Source: DATGIQ01 sp035295665 (GTDB lineage: Bacteria > Planctomycetota > Planctomycetia > Gemmatales > Gemmataceae). Taken from it: a stretch of DNA of 20,839 nt. The notes beneath the pieces were generated by a model, which was given only the letters and a program-made list of their open reading frames with translations, made no database searches and had not been told where the DNA came from. Location of the stretch: positions 1 to 20,839 of the forward strand of contig DATGIQ010000257.1 of assembly GCA_035295665.1 (NCBI GenBank), given 5' to 3'. The translations under genes and the position numbers were made by a program. This document shows, piece by piece, positions 1-6,609 of the stretch (position 1 is the first letter of the stretch; each line of letters begins with the position of its first letter).

Positions 1-1081
1 CATGGCTAAACGATTCATAGGGATGGTGCAGCAAGATATCCCGGCTGCGGATCGCGCTCCACGGATTGCTGGCTTGCACAAATTCGGGCACGAGTTGCGG
101 TACAAAATGGGGATCGCGCAGATGGGGATAGCCGGCGATCCCGTGAATCTGAAACAACGCGGTCAAATCCAGCAGACCAGGGATCCGGTACACATCGAGC
201 GGGTCGAGGTCTTCCAGGACCGCCATCAGCTGTTGCTCGACGTCGGCGGGGGCATCGGCTTCGATTTCCAGGCGGACGGCAGCCCCCAGGCGGCGTTTGC
301 GGACCTCTTCCTCGATGGTTTTCAACAGATCCTCAACCTCGTCATCGTCGATCTCGAAGTCGCTGTTGCGCGTCACTCGGAATACGGTCGCGCTATCCAG
401 TTTCATTCCAGGAAAAAGGTCGGGCAGATGCATGCGGATCACCGTTTCGAGCGGGACGAAGGCATGCCCCTTTTCGGACGGAAGCTGCCACAGGCGCGGC
501 AGCACCGCCGGCACTTGGACAACGGCGAAGAGCTTGTCAGTTTGGCCCGGTCGCTGCAGCGTCACCGCCAGGTTCAAAGATTTATTCAGGAGCCGCGGGA
601 ACGGATGGCCGGGATCATACGCTAAGGGCGTGAGCACCGGAAAAATGTCCCGGACAAACATCTCGCGCAAAGTCTTGCGATCGGCGTCCGTCAGTTCGCT
701 CAGAGTGCGGAGCACAATCCCTTCGCGTTCCAGGGCAGGCAAGGCTTCCTCTTTGAGGCAGCGATATTGTTGCTCCACCATTTGCCGAACCATCTGGCCA
801 ATGAGCTCCAGCTGCTGGGACGGAGGCATCCTATCTGCCCCCGAACCCTGGGCGATTCGCGCTTGCACTTTTTGCTGGAGTCCGCCGACCCGCACCATGA
901 AGAATTCGTCCAAGTTTGAACTGAAGATCGCCAGGAATTTCAAACGCTCCAGCAGAGGCACCTGCGGATCCTGAGCCTCTTCGAGGACGCGGCGGTTGAA
1001 TTCCAGCCAGCTGAGCTCGCGGTTCATGTACAACGAGGGATCGTCCAAGGGCACAGCCGGCGTAGCGACTTCAGGTGGCAT
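1..1081 (-). CDS. ppk1: Polyphosphate kinase 1, N-terminal part (runs off window)
   Basis: PPK1 reversibly polymerises the gamma-phosphate of ATP into inorganic polyphosphate. Reading the minus strand from an ATG at 1081 gives about 360 residues. The family N-domain signature NRELSWLEFNRRVL lies near residues 20-33, followed by ERLKFLAIFSSNLDEFF near 45-61. The last residues before the window edge read HPYESFSH, the conserved segment at the end of the head domain. The autophosphorylated histidine and the C-terminal catalytic domains would lie outside the window. Start choice: ATG at 1081 has GGAG six bases upstream; in-frame ATGs at 1093 and 1099 are alternatives. The gene diverges from the secreted protease gene across a spacer holding a 7-1-7 palindrome. 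The family call is secure; whether the gene is intact cannot be judged here. Confidence 0.95.
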   Translation of the reverse strand, partial: MPPEVATPAVPLDDPSLYMNRELSWLEFNRRVLEEAQDPQVPLLERLKFLAIFSSNLDEFFMVRVGGLQQKVQARIAQGSGADRMPPSQQLELIGQMVRQMVEQQYRCLKEEALPALEREGIVLRTLSELTDADRKTLREMFVRDIFPVLTPLAYDPGHPFPRLLNKSLNLAVTLQRPGQTDKLFAVVQVPAVLPRLWQLPSEKGHAFVPLETVIRMHLPDLFPGMKLDSATVFRVTRNSDFEIDDDEVEDLLKTIEEEVRKRRLGAAVRLEIEADAPADVEQQLMAVLEDLDPLDVYRIPGLLDLTALFQIHGIAGYPHLRDPHFVPQLVPEFVQASNPWSAIRSRDILLHHPYESFSH

Positions 1082-1102
1082 ACGATTCTCCATTTGCATG
1101 CG

Positions 1103-1117
1103 ATGCTAGGCTAGCAT
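1103..1117. repeat. 15-nt palindrome between divergent genes (possible operator)
   Basis: ATGCTAG, a central G, then CTAGCAT form a perfect 7-1-7 inverted repeat. It lies 22 bp upstream of the preferred ppk1 start (4 bp from the most upstream alternative ATG) and about 155 bp upstream of the divergent secreted-protein gene. The position suits a dimeric regulator binding site or an mRNA 5' hairpin. The symmetry is seen directly; function is inferred. Confidence 0.35.
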
Positions 1118-1271
1118 TCTAACATATTCCTTTCCTGTCCTGCCACCATGCTTGGCAAATTGCTCCTTTACCTCAACCATTGACGTTGGGCTGCGATTCG
1201 GTCAAGATGTCGTCGTGCGCCCGTCCTGGTGGACGGTTCGAGAGAAATGGGTCGTGCAAAGGAGTCGGACG

Positions 1272-2873
1272 GTGAGGACGATCGCGGTTTTTTTGATCTT
1301 TGGGATTTTGTCGAACGCATGGGCGGACAGCAATGGAGCCGCACAGGGATCACCTGCTGTGACGACGCCGCCGGCCTCAATTTTGGACAGGGTTGCCGAG
1401 CGCGACCGGGACCTGGCGAGGCAGTTTTACAAAAAATACGTCGATATCAAAGGCTTGCCCGTGTTGGCCTCGGCCGAGGTTGCGGATGAAGCGCTCCAAC
1501 GCACTCATTTCCTGGTCACGCACTTGCTCGCCGGCCGGCCCGACATTCTTCAGGCCATGGTCAAGAACGGCACGCGCCTCATCATCATCGGCAAAGACCA
1601 GGTGTACACCGATATGCCCGAGTACCGCCATAGCCGCAATCCCGCTTACCAGAATGAGCGCGTGCGCGGAACGGGTGGTTTCGCCATCACGAGCTTCGGG
1701 GAGGAAAACTTACTCAACTTGGCCCTGGACCGTTATGATGATGAGAGCATCGCCGTACATGAATTCTGCCACACGATCGATGCGGCCCTGAGCCGGATCG
1801 ACCCGACTTGGCGAAAACGCCTGGGCCAGACCTACCGCGATGCCGTTAGCAAAGGGCTTTGGAAAAACGCCTATGCCGGCTCCAACCAGGCGGAATACTG
1901 GGCGGAGATCTGCCAATCCTATTTCGACTGTAACCGCATCAATAATTGGAATCACGCAGCCATCGCCACGCGCGAACAGTTGAAGCTCTACGATCCCGAG
2001 GGCTATGACCTGGTGCGGACCACTTTTCAGCTCACGGCCGAAAACGACTGGCGATACCAGCCTCTACGGCACCAGCCGAGCGTGTTGCCGCCACCGGCCA
2101 AGTATCAATTCGATCCTTATTACACCAAATTCACAGTGGCCCGCGAATTCCCGGTGCTCGGCTCGAAATTGGTCAGCGACGCCGCGCTCCTCCAGGCCAA
2201 CGATACGATTCGCAAACTGTTCGCGTATCGGCACGACATCCTCAAGGCGATGATCGCGGCCGGCGCCCGGCTGGTCGTGCTGGGCCGTACCGAGAAGCTG
2301 AGCGATCTGCCGGAATTCAAGGAAGCGAAGAATCAGGCCGGCTTCGAACAGGTTCGGTATTTCGAATACACTCCGGACCATCGCGTGCTGGTCGTTTCGG
2401 AAGAAAACGTGCTCAGCCTGCCAGGGGAGCCCTTTGCCGGTAAGAGCATGGTGGTCAGCCTGTTTGCCAAGGCACTGTACCAAGTAACGGCCTTGCGGCC
2501 GGTCATCCCGAACTTCGAACAGCAACGGGATCGGCAGCAATACGAGCTGCGCGTGAAGCGGTTGGATGTCGACTTTGACCATAAACTTGCACAGATTTAT
2601 GAAAATGCCATGACCAAAGGGCTGTGGAAGGGGACCGCGGCGGCGCGCAACCGCGTCGAATACTGGGCCGCGGGAGTGGAGGCCTACTTTGACGCCAGCG
2701 GGCAAAATCAACCTCCTAACCTTGCCGATCGCCCAATCGCCACACGGGAGCAACTCAAAGCCTACGATACCGAGCTGTACGGGCTCGTGAATGAAACGAT
2801 GGCGTACACGGAACACGTGGACTGGCGTTATCGACGCCCGGCAATTGAGCATGGGGGCCGCTCACCACAATAG
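1272..2873 (+). CDS. Secreted protein with tandem anthrax lethal-factor-like (M34/ATLF) metallopeptidase domains, second one degenerate
   Basis: About 533 aa. I chose the GTG at 1272 because AAAGGAG (1258-1264) sits 7 nt upstream and the product then begins with a textbook signal peptide (basic start, hydrophobic IAVFLIFGIL, cleavage after AWA). Domain 1 has the zinc motif HEFCH at residues 163-167. Further on, NAYAGSNQAEYWAE aligns with the anthrax lethal factor segment holding its catalytic Tyr, the third zinc ligand Glu and a following Glu; here these are Y201, E208 and E212. Domain 2 (from about residue 320) repeats the same layout, but SLFAK replaces HEFCH, the Tyr position is Ala and the second Glu is Ala (VEYWAAG). 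So one domain looks catalytic and one looks like a non-catalytic copy. The substrate is unknown; export to periplasm or exterior is inferred. A longer frame from TTG at 1152 would bury the signal peptide. Confidence 0.82.
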   Translation: MRTIAVFLIFGILSNAWADSNGAAQGSPAVTTPPASILDRVAERDRDLARQFYKKYVDIKGLPVLASAEVADEALQRTHFLVTHLLAGRPDILQAMVKNGTRLIIIGKDQVYTDMPEYRHSRNPAYQNERVRGTGGFAITSFGEENLLNLALDRYDDESIAVHEFCHTIDAALSRIDPTWRKRLGQTYRDAVSKGLWKNAYAGSNQAEYWAEICQSYFDCNRINNWNHAAIATREQLKLYDPEGYDLVRTTFQLTAENDWRYQPLRHQPSVLPPPAKYQFDPYYTKFTVAREFPVLGSKLVSDAALLQANDTIRKLFAYRHDILKAMIAAGARLVVLGRTEKLSDLPEFKEAKNQAGFEQVRYFEYTPDHRVLVVSEENVLSLPGEPFAGKSMVVSLFAKALYQVTALRPVIPNFEQQRDRQQYELRVKRLDVDFDHKLAQIYENAMTKGLWKGTAAARNRVEYWAAGVEAYFDASGQNQPPNLADRPIATREQLKAYDTELYGLVNETMAYTEHVDWRYRRPAIEHGGRSPQ

Positions 2874-3249
2874 CCCCAGCTCCGCTTGCCGACCCTACAG
2901 CAGAACTTGCCCGGAAACCGAGCATTTCTCACTGCCTGCGTCTTCGTGAGCTGCGAGGCCACACGAGCCGAACTGCGATTGATGAAACGGTTTAGCCCAT
3001 TTCCGCGATCGCGCTGCGCGCAGCGGCACACAAATTGCACTCGCTAAGAGACGCTCTTGCTGGGGCTGTCCTCTCTCCCATAGCCCAATTCAGGCGGAGC
3101 ACCTTCCTCGCCTCTCCCGTGACTGGAGCTGTCCTTGATGTGGCCGCATCGGCAACCGCGCCCACCGTGCGGGGTGCACTTGCGGCCAGAGGAGCGGATA
3201 GGAATCATGCGGCCACTATCGGTGAATTGGATTCGTGTCACTCCCGGCC
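2874..3249. other. Intergenic region without recognisable gene
   Basis: Together with the hairpin and leader up to 3407 this is a gap of about 530 bp between the secreted protease gene and the small membrane protein. Open frames cross it on both strands, but none has a ribosome binding site or protein-like composition. No terminator with a T-tract was seen after the protease gene. Confidence 0.5.
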
Positions 3250-3296
3250 GGCCGTGCGAAAGGGCGGGCGTTACCAAAGCCCGCCCCCGCACGGCC
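3250..3296. repeat. Strong 17-bp two-part hairpin in the leader of the small membrane protein gene
   Basis: GGCCGTGCG (3250-3258) pairs with CGCACGGCC (3288-3296). Inside it GGGCGGGC (3262-3269) pairs with GCCCGCCC (3279-3286), with an AAA/C internal loop and a 9-nt apical loop. It ends 111 nt before the ATG at 3408. There is no T-tract, so it is not a standard intrinsic terminator. It may be a 5'-leader structure, an mRNA 3'-end stabiliser for the upstream gene, or a dispersed palindromic element. Confidence 0.6.
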
Positions 3297-3407
3297 ACAC
3301 GGTTGCTACGATCTTGCCCGCCGGTGCCCAAGTTCGGCGCACGCAGGTAGTGGCGGACCGGTCTTGCCGACGTCCTTCGGCAACCCAGGCCACAAAGGAG
3401 CTATCCG

Positions 3408-3896
3408 ATGAACGGAATGTTTCGTTTGCTGATTTGCGTCGCCGGGATTGTTTTGGCGGGATACGTCCTGGAAATCGCGCATCCCGGCTGGGTTCCGGAG
3501 CTGGCAACCGATCTGCGGAATCTGCCCGAAATCCGCTCGGATCTCTATGGCGAATTGGAGTTGGGCGGCACGCTTGCAGAACAGATGGCGGTCACAGGGG
3601 CGCGCACAGAGACGAAACACCGAATGCTCAAAGCACTGCTCGACCAGCGCTTGACCTTGGTCGAGACGGCGACACGGTTTCGCGATTTAGATTCGGCCCT
3701 GCGAGGCGGGGCGGAAAACCGACTACGCGGAGTCTGGCCCGGCCGTTGCGATGTGGAACGCTACTGCCACCAAATTATTCAAATATCGGAATGGGAGCTG
3801 TTCGAACAGCCATCCAAAGCAGAAGCCGTCGTAGCCCGTCTCAAGACCGAACTCCAGGCCGCGGCCGATGCGGGCGCCTTCGGCACAACAGAATAA
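3408..3896 (+). CDS. Small membrane-anchored protein of unknown function
   Basis: 162 aa. ATG at 3408 is preceded by AAAGGAG (3394-3400) at a 7-nt spacing, a near-ideal ribosome binding site. Residues about 5-22 form one hydrophobic segment (uncleaved anchor or signal), followed by HPGW. The rest is soluble and largely charged and helical, with the segment LTLVETATRFRDLDSALRG and a C-terminal part containing DVERYCHQII and EAVVARLKTEL. The layout (short anchor, helical linker, RLTL..A..FR.LD, then ERYC) resembles small hypothetical proteins I associate with Gemmata-type genomes, but I cannot name a family. It stands alone, with a structured leader upstream and an intrinsic terminator downstream, so it is probably monocistronic. 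Real gene: likely. Function: unknown. Confidence 0.78.
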   Translation: MNGMFRLLICVAGIVLAGYVLEIAHPGWVPELATDLRNLPEIRSDLYGELELGGTLAEQMAVTGARTETKHRMLKALLDQRLTLVETATRFRDLDSALRGGAENRLRGVWPGRCDVERYCHQIIQISEWELFEQPSKAEAVVARLKTELQAAADAGAFGTTE

Positions 3897-3920
3897 TCAC
3901 ACGCAGCTGTCTCCCGGTCC

Positions 3921-3982
3921 GCGGGGACCTCGGCTTCAGACGACTTGGAGTAGTCGGAACCGAGCGTCCCCGCCCCGTTTTT
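3921..3982 (+). terminator. Intrinsic terminator of the small membrane protein gene
   Basis: GCGGGGAC (3921-3928) pairs with GTCCCCGC (3966-3973), continued by CTCGG (3929-3933) with CCGAG (3960-3964) and TTC with GAA higher in the stem. CCCG and five Ts (3978-3982) follow. It lies 25 nt after the stop codon at 3896 and is oriented for plus-strand transcription, which also shields the convergent oxidoreductase gene. Confidence 0.75.
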
Positions 3983-4099
3983 GAACCGTTTTCTGGCTCT
4001 GCGTTTCGCTGCGCTCTCGGTGCGCAACCATTGGGGGAAGCGTTTCGGGCAGAAAACGCACGGGACCGAAGATAGAACCCATTGTCGGCTAACCGTTCG

Positions 4100-5689
4100 T
4101 CATTTTCCGCCCAGAATCACTCGTGCGGCATTGGCTCCCGCCGCCCCCATGACCCCGCCGCCCGGATGGGCCGCGGCCCCGCAAAGATAGAGCCCCCGGA
4201 TCGGGGTGCGGTAGTCCGCGAATCCGGCCACTGGCCGAAAGACAAACAGTTGATTGAGCGACATCGCCCCCTGGAAGATATTGCCGCCCGTCAAATTGAA
4301 CGTCCGCTCCAGATCGAGCGGGGTCAAGACCTGGCGGGCCAGGACCGAGCGTTTGAAGTTGGGGGCATAATCATTGAGCACGTCGAAGCAGCGATCAGCA
4401 AAACTCTCACGCAGCTCGTCCCAGGTTGCCCCCCGCAGCTTGTAGGGGGCATACTGGATAAACATCGACATCAGATGTTGGCCCGGCGGGGCTACCGTCG
4501 GATCCACGACCGACGGAATCGTGCATTCCAGGATGGGATTCTGCGATGGCCGGCCATACTTGGCATCATCGTAACCGCGTTCGATATAATCCTGATCCGG
4601 ACAGATGTGGATCGTGCCACGGTGGTGCGGACCGGCCTCGGCGCCGGCGCAAGCCAGGAAATTCGGCAATTCCGCCAGAGCCACATTGATCTTGAGCGAT
4701 GCACTGTCGTAACCGATTCGCTGGACGGCCTCGGCAAATTCATGCGGCAGCACCTGCGGATCGAGAAGGCGGGTGAACGTGAGATGGGCATCCAGGTTGC
4801 TGGCCACCACCTTGGCTTCGAATTCCGTGCCGTCGGCGAGCGCCACGCCCTGGACGGCTCGATCCCGCGTCCGGATGCGGGCTACTTCCGCCTCACAGCG
4901 AATCTCGACGCCCAGGTCGCGGGCCGCGGCCGCCAGCGCCTGCGTCAATCCACCCATCCCACCCCGGACGTAACCCCAAACTCCCCGCTTGCCATTGGTC
5001 TCGCCCATGACGTGATGGAAAAGCACATAGGCCGTGCCCGGCATGGACGGGGCGGCCATGGCGCCGATAATGGCATCGGTGGCCAGCGTGGCCTTGAGCT
5101 GCTCCGACTCGAACCATCGATCGAGGATGGGGCGTGCCGGCCCGGTTAGGATTTCGACGGCTTCGTTCATTCCCGGACCGAGCTTGCGGAAGGACCGCCC
5201 GAGCTGAACCAGTTTCCACAGATCGCGCAGTCCGGGGCGCACGAGATTGGGCGGGATCATCGTCAGCGTTGGTTCGATCACGGCCGCGACCCGCTCCAGC
5301 ATCGCTTCGTAGTGGGGGTAGGCGTCGGCGTCGCGGCTGCTGAATTTGCCAATTTCCCGGCTGGCCAACCCCGGATCGGGCCCCAGCAACAAGGAGCGTC
5401 CGTCGGGAAACGGCGTGAACGAGGAAGGATTCCGCTCCAGGACCGCCAAACCGTATTCCCGAAGCCGGAGATCGCGGATGATTTCCTTGCGAAACAGGCT
5501 ATTCACATACGCTGCCGTGGAGACCTTGAAGCCGGGAAAGACCTCTTCGGTGACGCAGGCGCCGCCCACCAAGTATCGCCGTTCCAGGACCAGCACGTTC
5601 CACTTGGCCCGGGCCAGGTAGCAGGCCGTCACCAGGCCATTGTGCCCCGCTCCGATAATTATGGCGTCGTATTTCCCCGGCATTGGCAT
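4100..5689 (-). CDS. FAD-dependent oxidoreductase, phytoene desaturase / PYROXD2-like
   Basis: 529 aa. The N-terminus has the dinucleotide-binding motif IIIGAGHNGL (glycines 13, 15, 18), the acidic residue closing the Rossmann unit (E36 in LVLERR) and the GG pair of VGGACVTEE. The C-terminus has the FAD-binding signature GLYLCGAAAHPGGGVMGA typical of CrtI/PYROXD2-type flavoproteins. Length fits the family. The substrate is unknown: carotenoid or retinoid-type polyene oxidation is possible, but no other carotenoid genes are in the window. ATG at 5689 is used; ATG at 5683 has GAAGGG 8 nt upstream and is equally plausible. A GGGGAGGG stretch lies further upstream (5702-5709). The gene is single and convergent with the small membrane protein gene. 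Its long leader contains a c-di-GMP-I riboswitch, so regulation by a cyclic dinucleotide is inferred. Confidence 0.88.
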   Translation of the reverse strand: MPMPGKYDAIIIGAGHNGLVTACYLARAKWNVLVLERRYLVGGACVTEEVFPGFKVSTAAYVNSLFRKEIIRDLRLREYGLAVLERNPSSFTPFPDGRSLLLGPDPGLASREIGKFSSRDADAYPHYEAMLERVAAVIEPTLTMIPPNLVRPGLRDLWKLVQLGRSFRKLGPGMNEAVEILTGPARPILDRWFESEQLKATLATDAIIGAMAAPSMPGTAYVLFHHVMGETNGKRGVWGYVRGGMGGLTQALAAAARDLGVEIRCEAEVARIRTRDRAVQGVALADGTEFEAKVVASNLDAHLTFTRLLDPQVLPHEFAEAVQRIGYDSASLKINVALAELPNFLACAGAEAGPHHRGTIHICPDQDYIERGYDDAKYGRPSQNPILECTIPSVVDPTVAPPGQHLMSMFIQYAPYKLRGATWDELRESFADRCFDVLNDYAPNFKRSVLARQVLTPLDLERTFNLTGGNIFQGAMSLNQLFVFRPVAGFADYRTPIRGLYLCGAAAHPGGGVMGAAGANAARVILGGK

Positions 5690-5967
5690 GGCCCTTCGCT
5701 TCCCTCCCCGCTACGGTCCTTCTTATGGATGCCCGGAGCAATTCCTACCCGGCTGCTCCTCGGCATGCGCTGGGTATGGAGGATTGCGCTTCGGGAAAGG
5801 AATGGATGAGCAAGAGGAATGGGCAGGGACGGATGGGAAGGGGGGAACAAAGCAAGGCAAGCTTTGGCGTAACCGGCATTCCCGGTCCCTGGATCGGCGG
5901 CGAGCGTGGACACCTTGTACCAACAAGATGCATGCTCGGGGACGGACGGGCTCTTCGCCTGCCCATT
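5690..5967 (-). promoter_or_regulatory. Leader between the GEMM aptamer and the oxidoreductase start (probable expression platform)
   Basis: On the minus strand this stretch holds several short hairpins: CTTGT/ACAAG, ACCGG/CCGGT, CAAAGC/GCTTTG with a 7-nt loop, and GGAGCA/TGCTCC (5735-5759). No hairpin is followed by a clear U-run, so transcription termination is not obvious. CCCTTCCC (5842-5835) could pair, with one G-U, with the GGGGAGGG near the start codon (5709-5702), which would suit translational control. No convincing coding frame was seen. Confidence 0.4.
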
Positions 5968-6064
5968 CCCTTCGGCAGCTTGGCGACCATCGGCCCAACG
6001 GCCGAAGGCCCATAGCTTTGCGCCCTCATCTTTCGATGAGTTTGCCCTTTCGAGGATTGAAAGG
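5968..6064 (-). ncRNA. c-di-GMP-I (GEMM-I) riboswitch aptamer
   Basis: Read on the minus strand from 6064, P1 starts with CCTTTC, then AATCCTCGAAA leads into the core GGGCAAAC (6047-6040). P2 is CTCATC-GAAA-GATGAG with the invariant GNRA tetraloop (6040-6025). GGCGCAAAGC follows (6024-6015; family form GGACGCAAAGC). P3 is GGCC-GTTG-GGCC flanked by CCTTC and GATGG, at the place of the tetraloop receptor. The aptamer ends with GCCAAGCTGCCG, and GAAGGG (5973-5968) closes P1 against CCTTTC with one G-U pair. This matches the GEMM-I consensus in order, spacing and conserved bases. The first G of GGGCAAAC sits where a G favours c-di-GMP (an A there marks cGAMP-sensing relatives), so c-di-GMP is the more likely ligand. 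It lies 278 nt upstream of the FAD oxidoreductase. Confidence 0.9.
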
Positions 6065-6213
6065 CGTTCTGATCCAAGCAGGACGCCCAAGCTTGCCCCG
6101 GAAGCTGCCACAAAAGCTGGCAGACCCGTTTGCTGAGCAAGTCTAGGTCATACCGAGCCGTCGAGCAACCACCTTGCCCAATGTTGGCAAGTTGCCGTGG
6201 GCTCCTAGACTTG
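6063..6213 (-). other. Block of hairpins directly 5' of the riboswitch
   Basis: Three inverted repeats follow one another. CAAGTCTAGG (6138-6147) pairs perfectly with CCTAGACTTG (6204-6213) and encloses AGCC/GGCT and CTTGCC/GGCAAG (6173-6191, 7-nt loop). CTGCCA (6105-6110) pairs with TGGCAG (6118-6123, 7-nt loop). GGCGTTCTG (6063-6071) pairs with CAGGACGCC (6079-6087); this is fully paired with one G-U on the plus-strand RNA and has one C-A mismatch on the minus-strand RNA. No known RNA family was recognised and no coding frame fits. It may be part of the riboswitch leader, a separate RNA, or regulator sites in the promoter. Confidence 0.5.
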
Positions 6214-6609
6214 GGTCTTCCTCAAGTGGAGATGCTGGATTCGCCTACGGCATCCAAGGGCTCCGCGCGCCTAATCGGAGATAAATCGGCGGAACGGCTG
6301 GAAGGAGCGCTTGCGGATGAAGGCGAGCAGATCTTCGTGAGACATGGCTACTGCAAATTCTGCGTGCTGTGGTTCTCATTCTAACGGATTCAAAGAGAAG
6401 ACGAGAAGGAGAATGGACCCGATTCAGCGCAAACAATGACTCGATGGCTGTCTTGACCTGATCTGCCGAATTAGGTACAGCCAAGTCCCCTGGCCCATGC
6501 CAGGCGTTGCGGCGGCGCTGCCCTCTTCGCGAATGCTCTGCTCCGTGTGGGAAGAGCGGCGCGTGGAGAGTGTCTGCATGGTGGAACCCAAGACAACCGG
6601 AGAAGCGGC
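6214..6609. other. Intergenic region upstream of the glycosyltransferase operon
   Basis: About 400 bp with no supported gene; frames crossing it have no ribosome binding site or family resemblance. It should hold the plus-strand promoter of the glycosyltransferase operon and possibly the minus-strand promoter of the riboswitch transcript. Confidence 0.4.
6445..6483 (+). promoter_or_regulatory. Candidate promoter flanked by a 7-bp inverted repeat
   Basis: TTGACC (6453-6458) and TACAGC (6476-6481) are 17 bp apart, a sigma-70-like arrangement with a good -35 and a weak -10 (three of six bases). TGGCTGT (6445-6451) and ACAGCCA (6477-6483) form a perfect inverted repeat flanking it. It lies about 130 bp upstream of the first gene of the operon. 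Planctomycete promoters are poorly defined, so this is tentative. Confidence 0.3.

Noticed and set aside
2064..2852. A 262-codon minus-strand open frame opposite the secreted protease
   Set aside because: It is the antisense of a gene with recognisable zinc-protease motifs and has no protein features of its own.
3035..4075. A 346-codon open frame on the plus strand across the small membrane protein gene
   Set aside because: It is Arg-rich with no family resemblance, no ribosome binding site, and runs through the hairpin and the terminator; the overlapping 162-aa frame has far better support.
4082..5149. A 355-codon open frame on the plus strand opposite the FAD oxidoreductase
   Set aside because: It has low-complexity, Arg/Gly/His-rich composition typical of an antisense frame in GC-rich DNA, while the minus-strand frame carries clear flavoprotein motifs.
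5745..6140. Minus-strand open frame of 131 codons in the oxidoreductase leader
   Set aside because: It crosses the whole GEMM aptamer, has Pro/Ser/Arg-rich composition and no ribosome binding site.
6096..6213. A second tandem GEMM aptamer
   Set aside because: GCAAAC occurs once on the minus strand, but there is no GAAA-capped P2 or GACGCAAAGC-like segment near it.
5850..6220. RNase P RNA, tmRNA or a group II intron as the source of the many hairpins
   Set aside because: None of the invariant segments of these RNAs was found, whereas the GEMM elements account for the central part.
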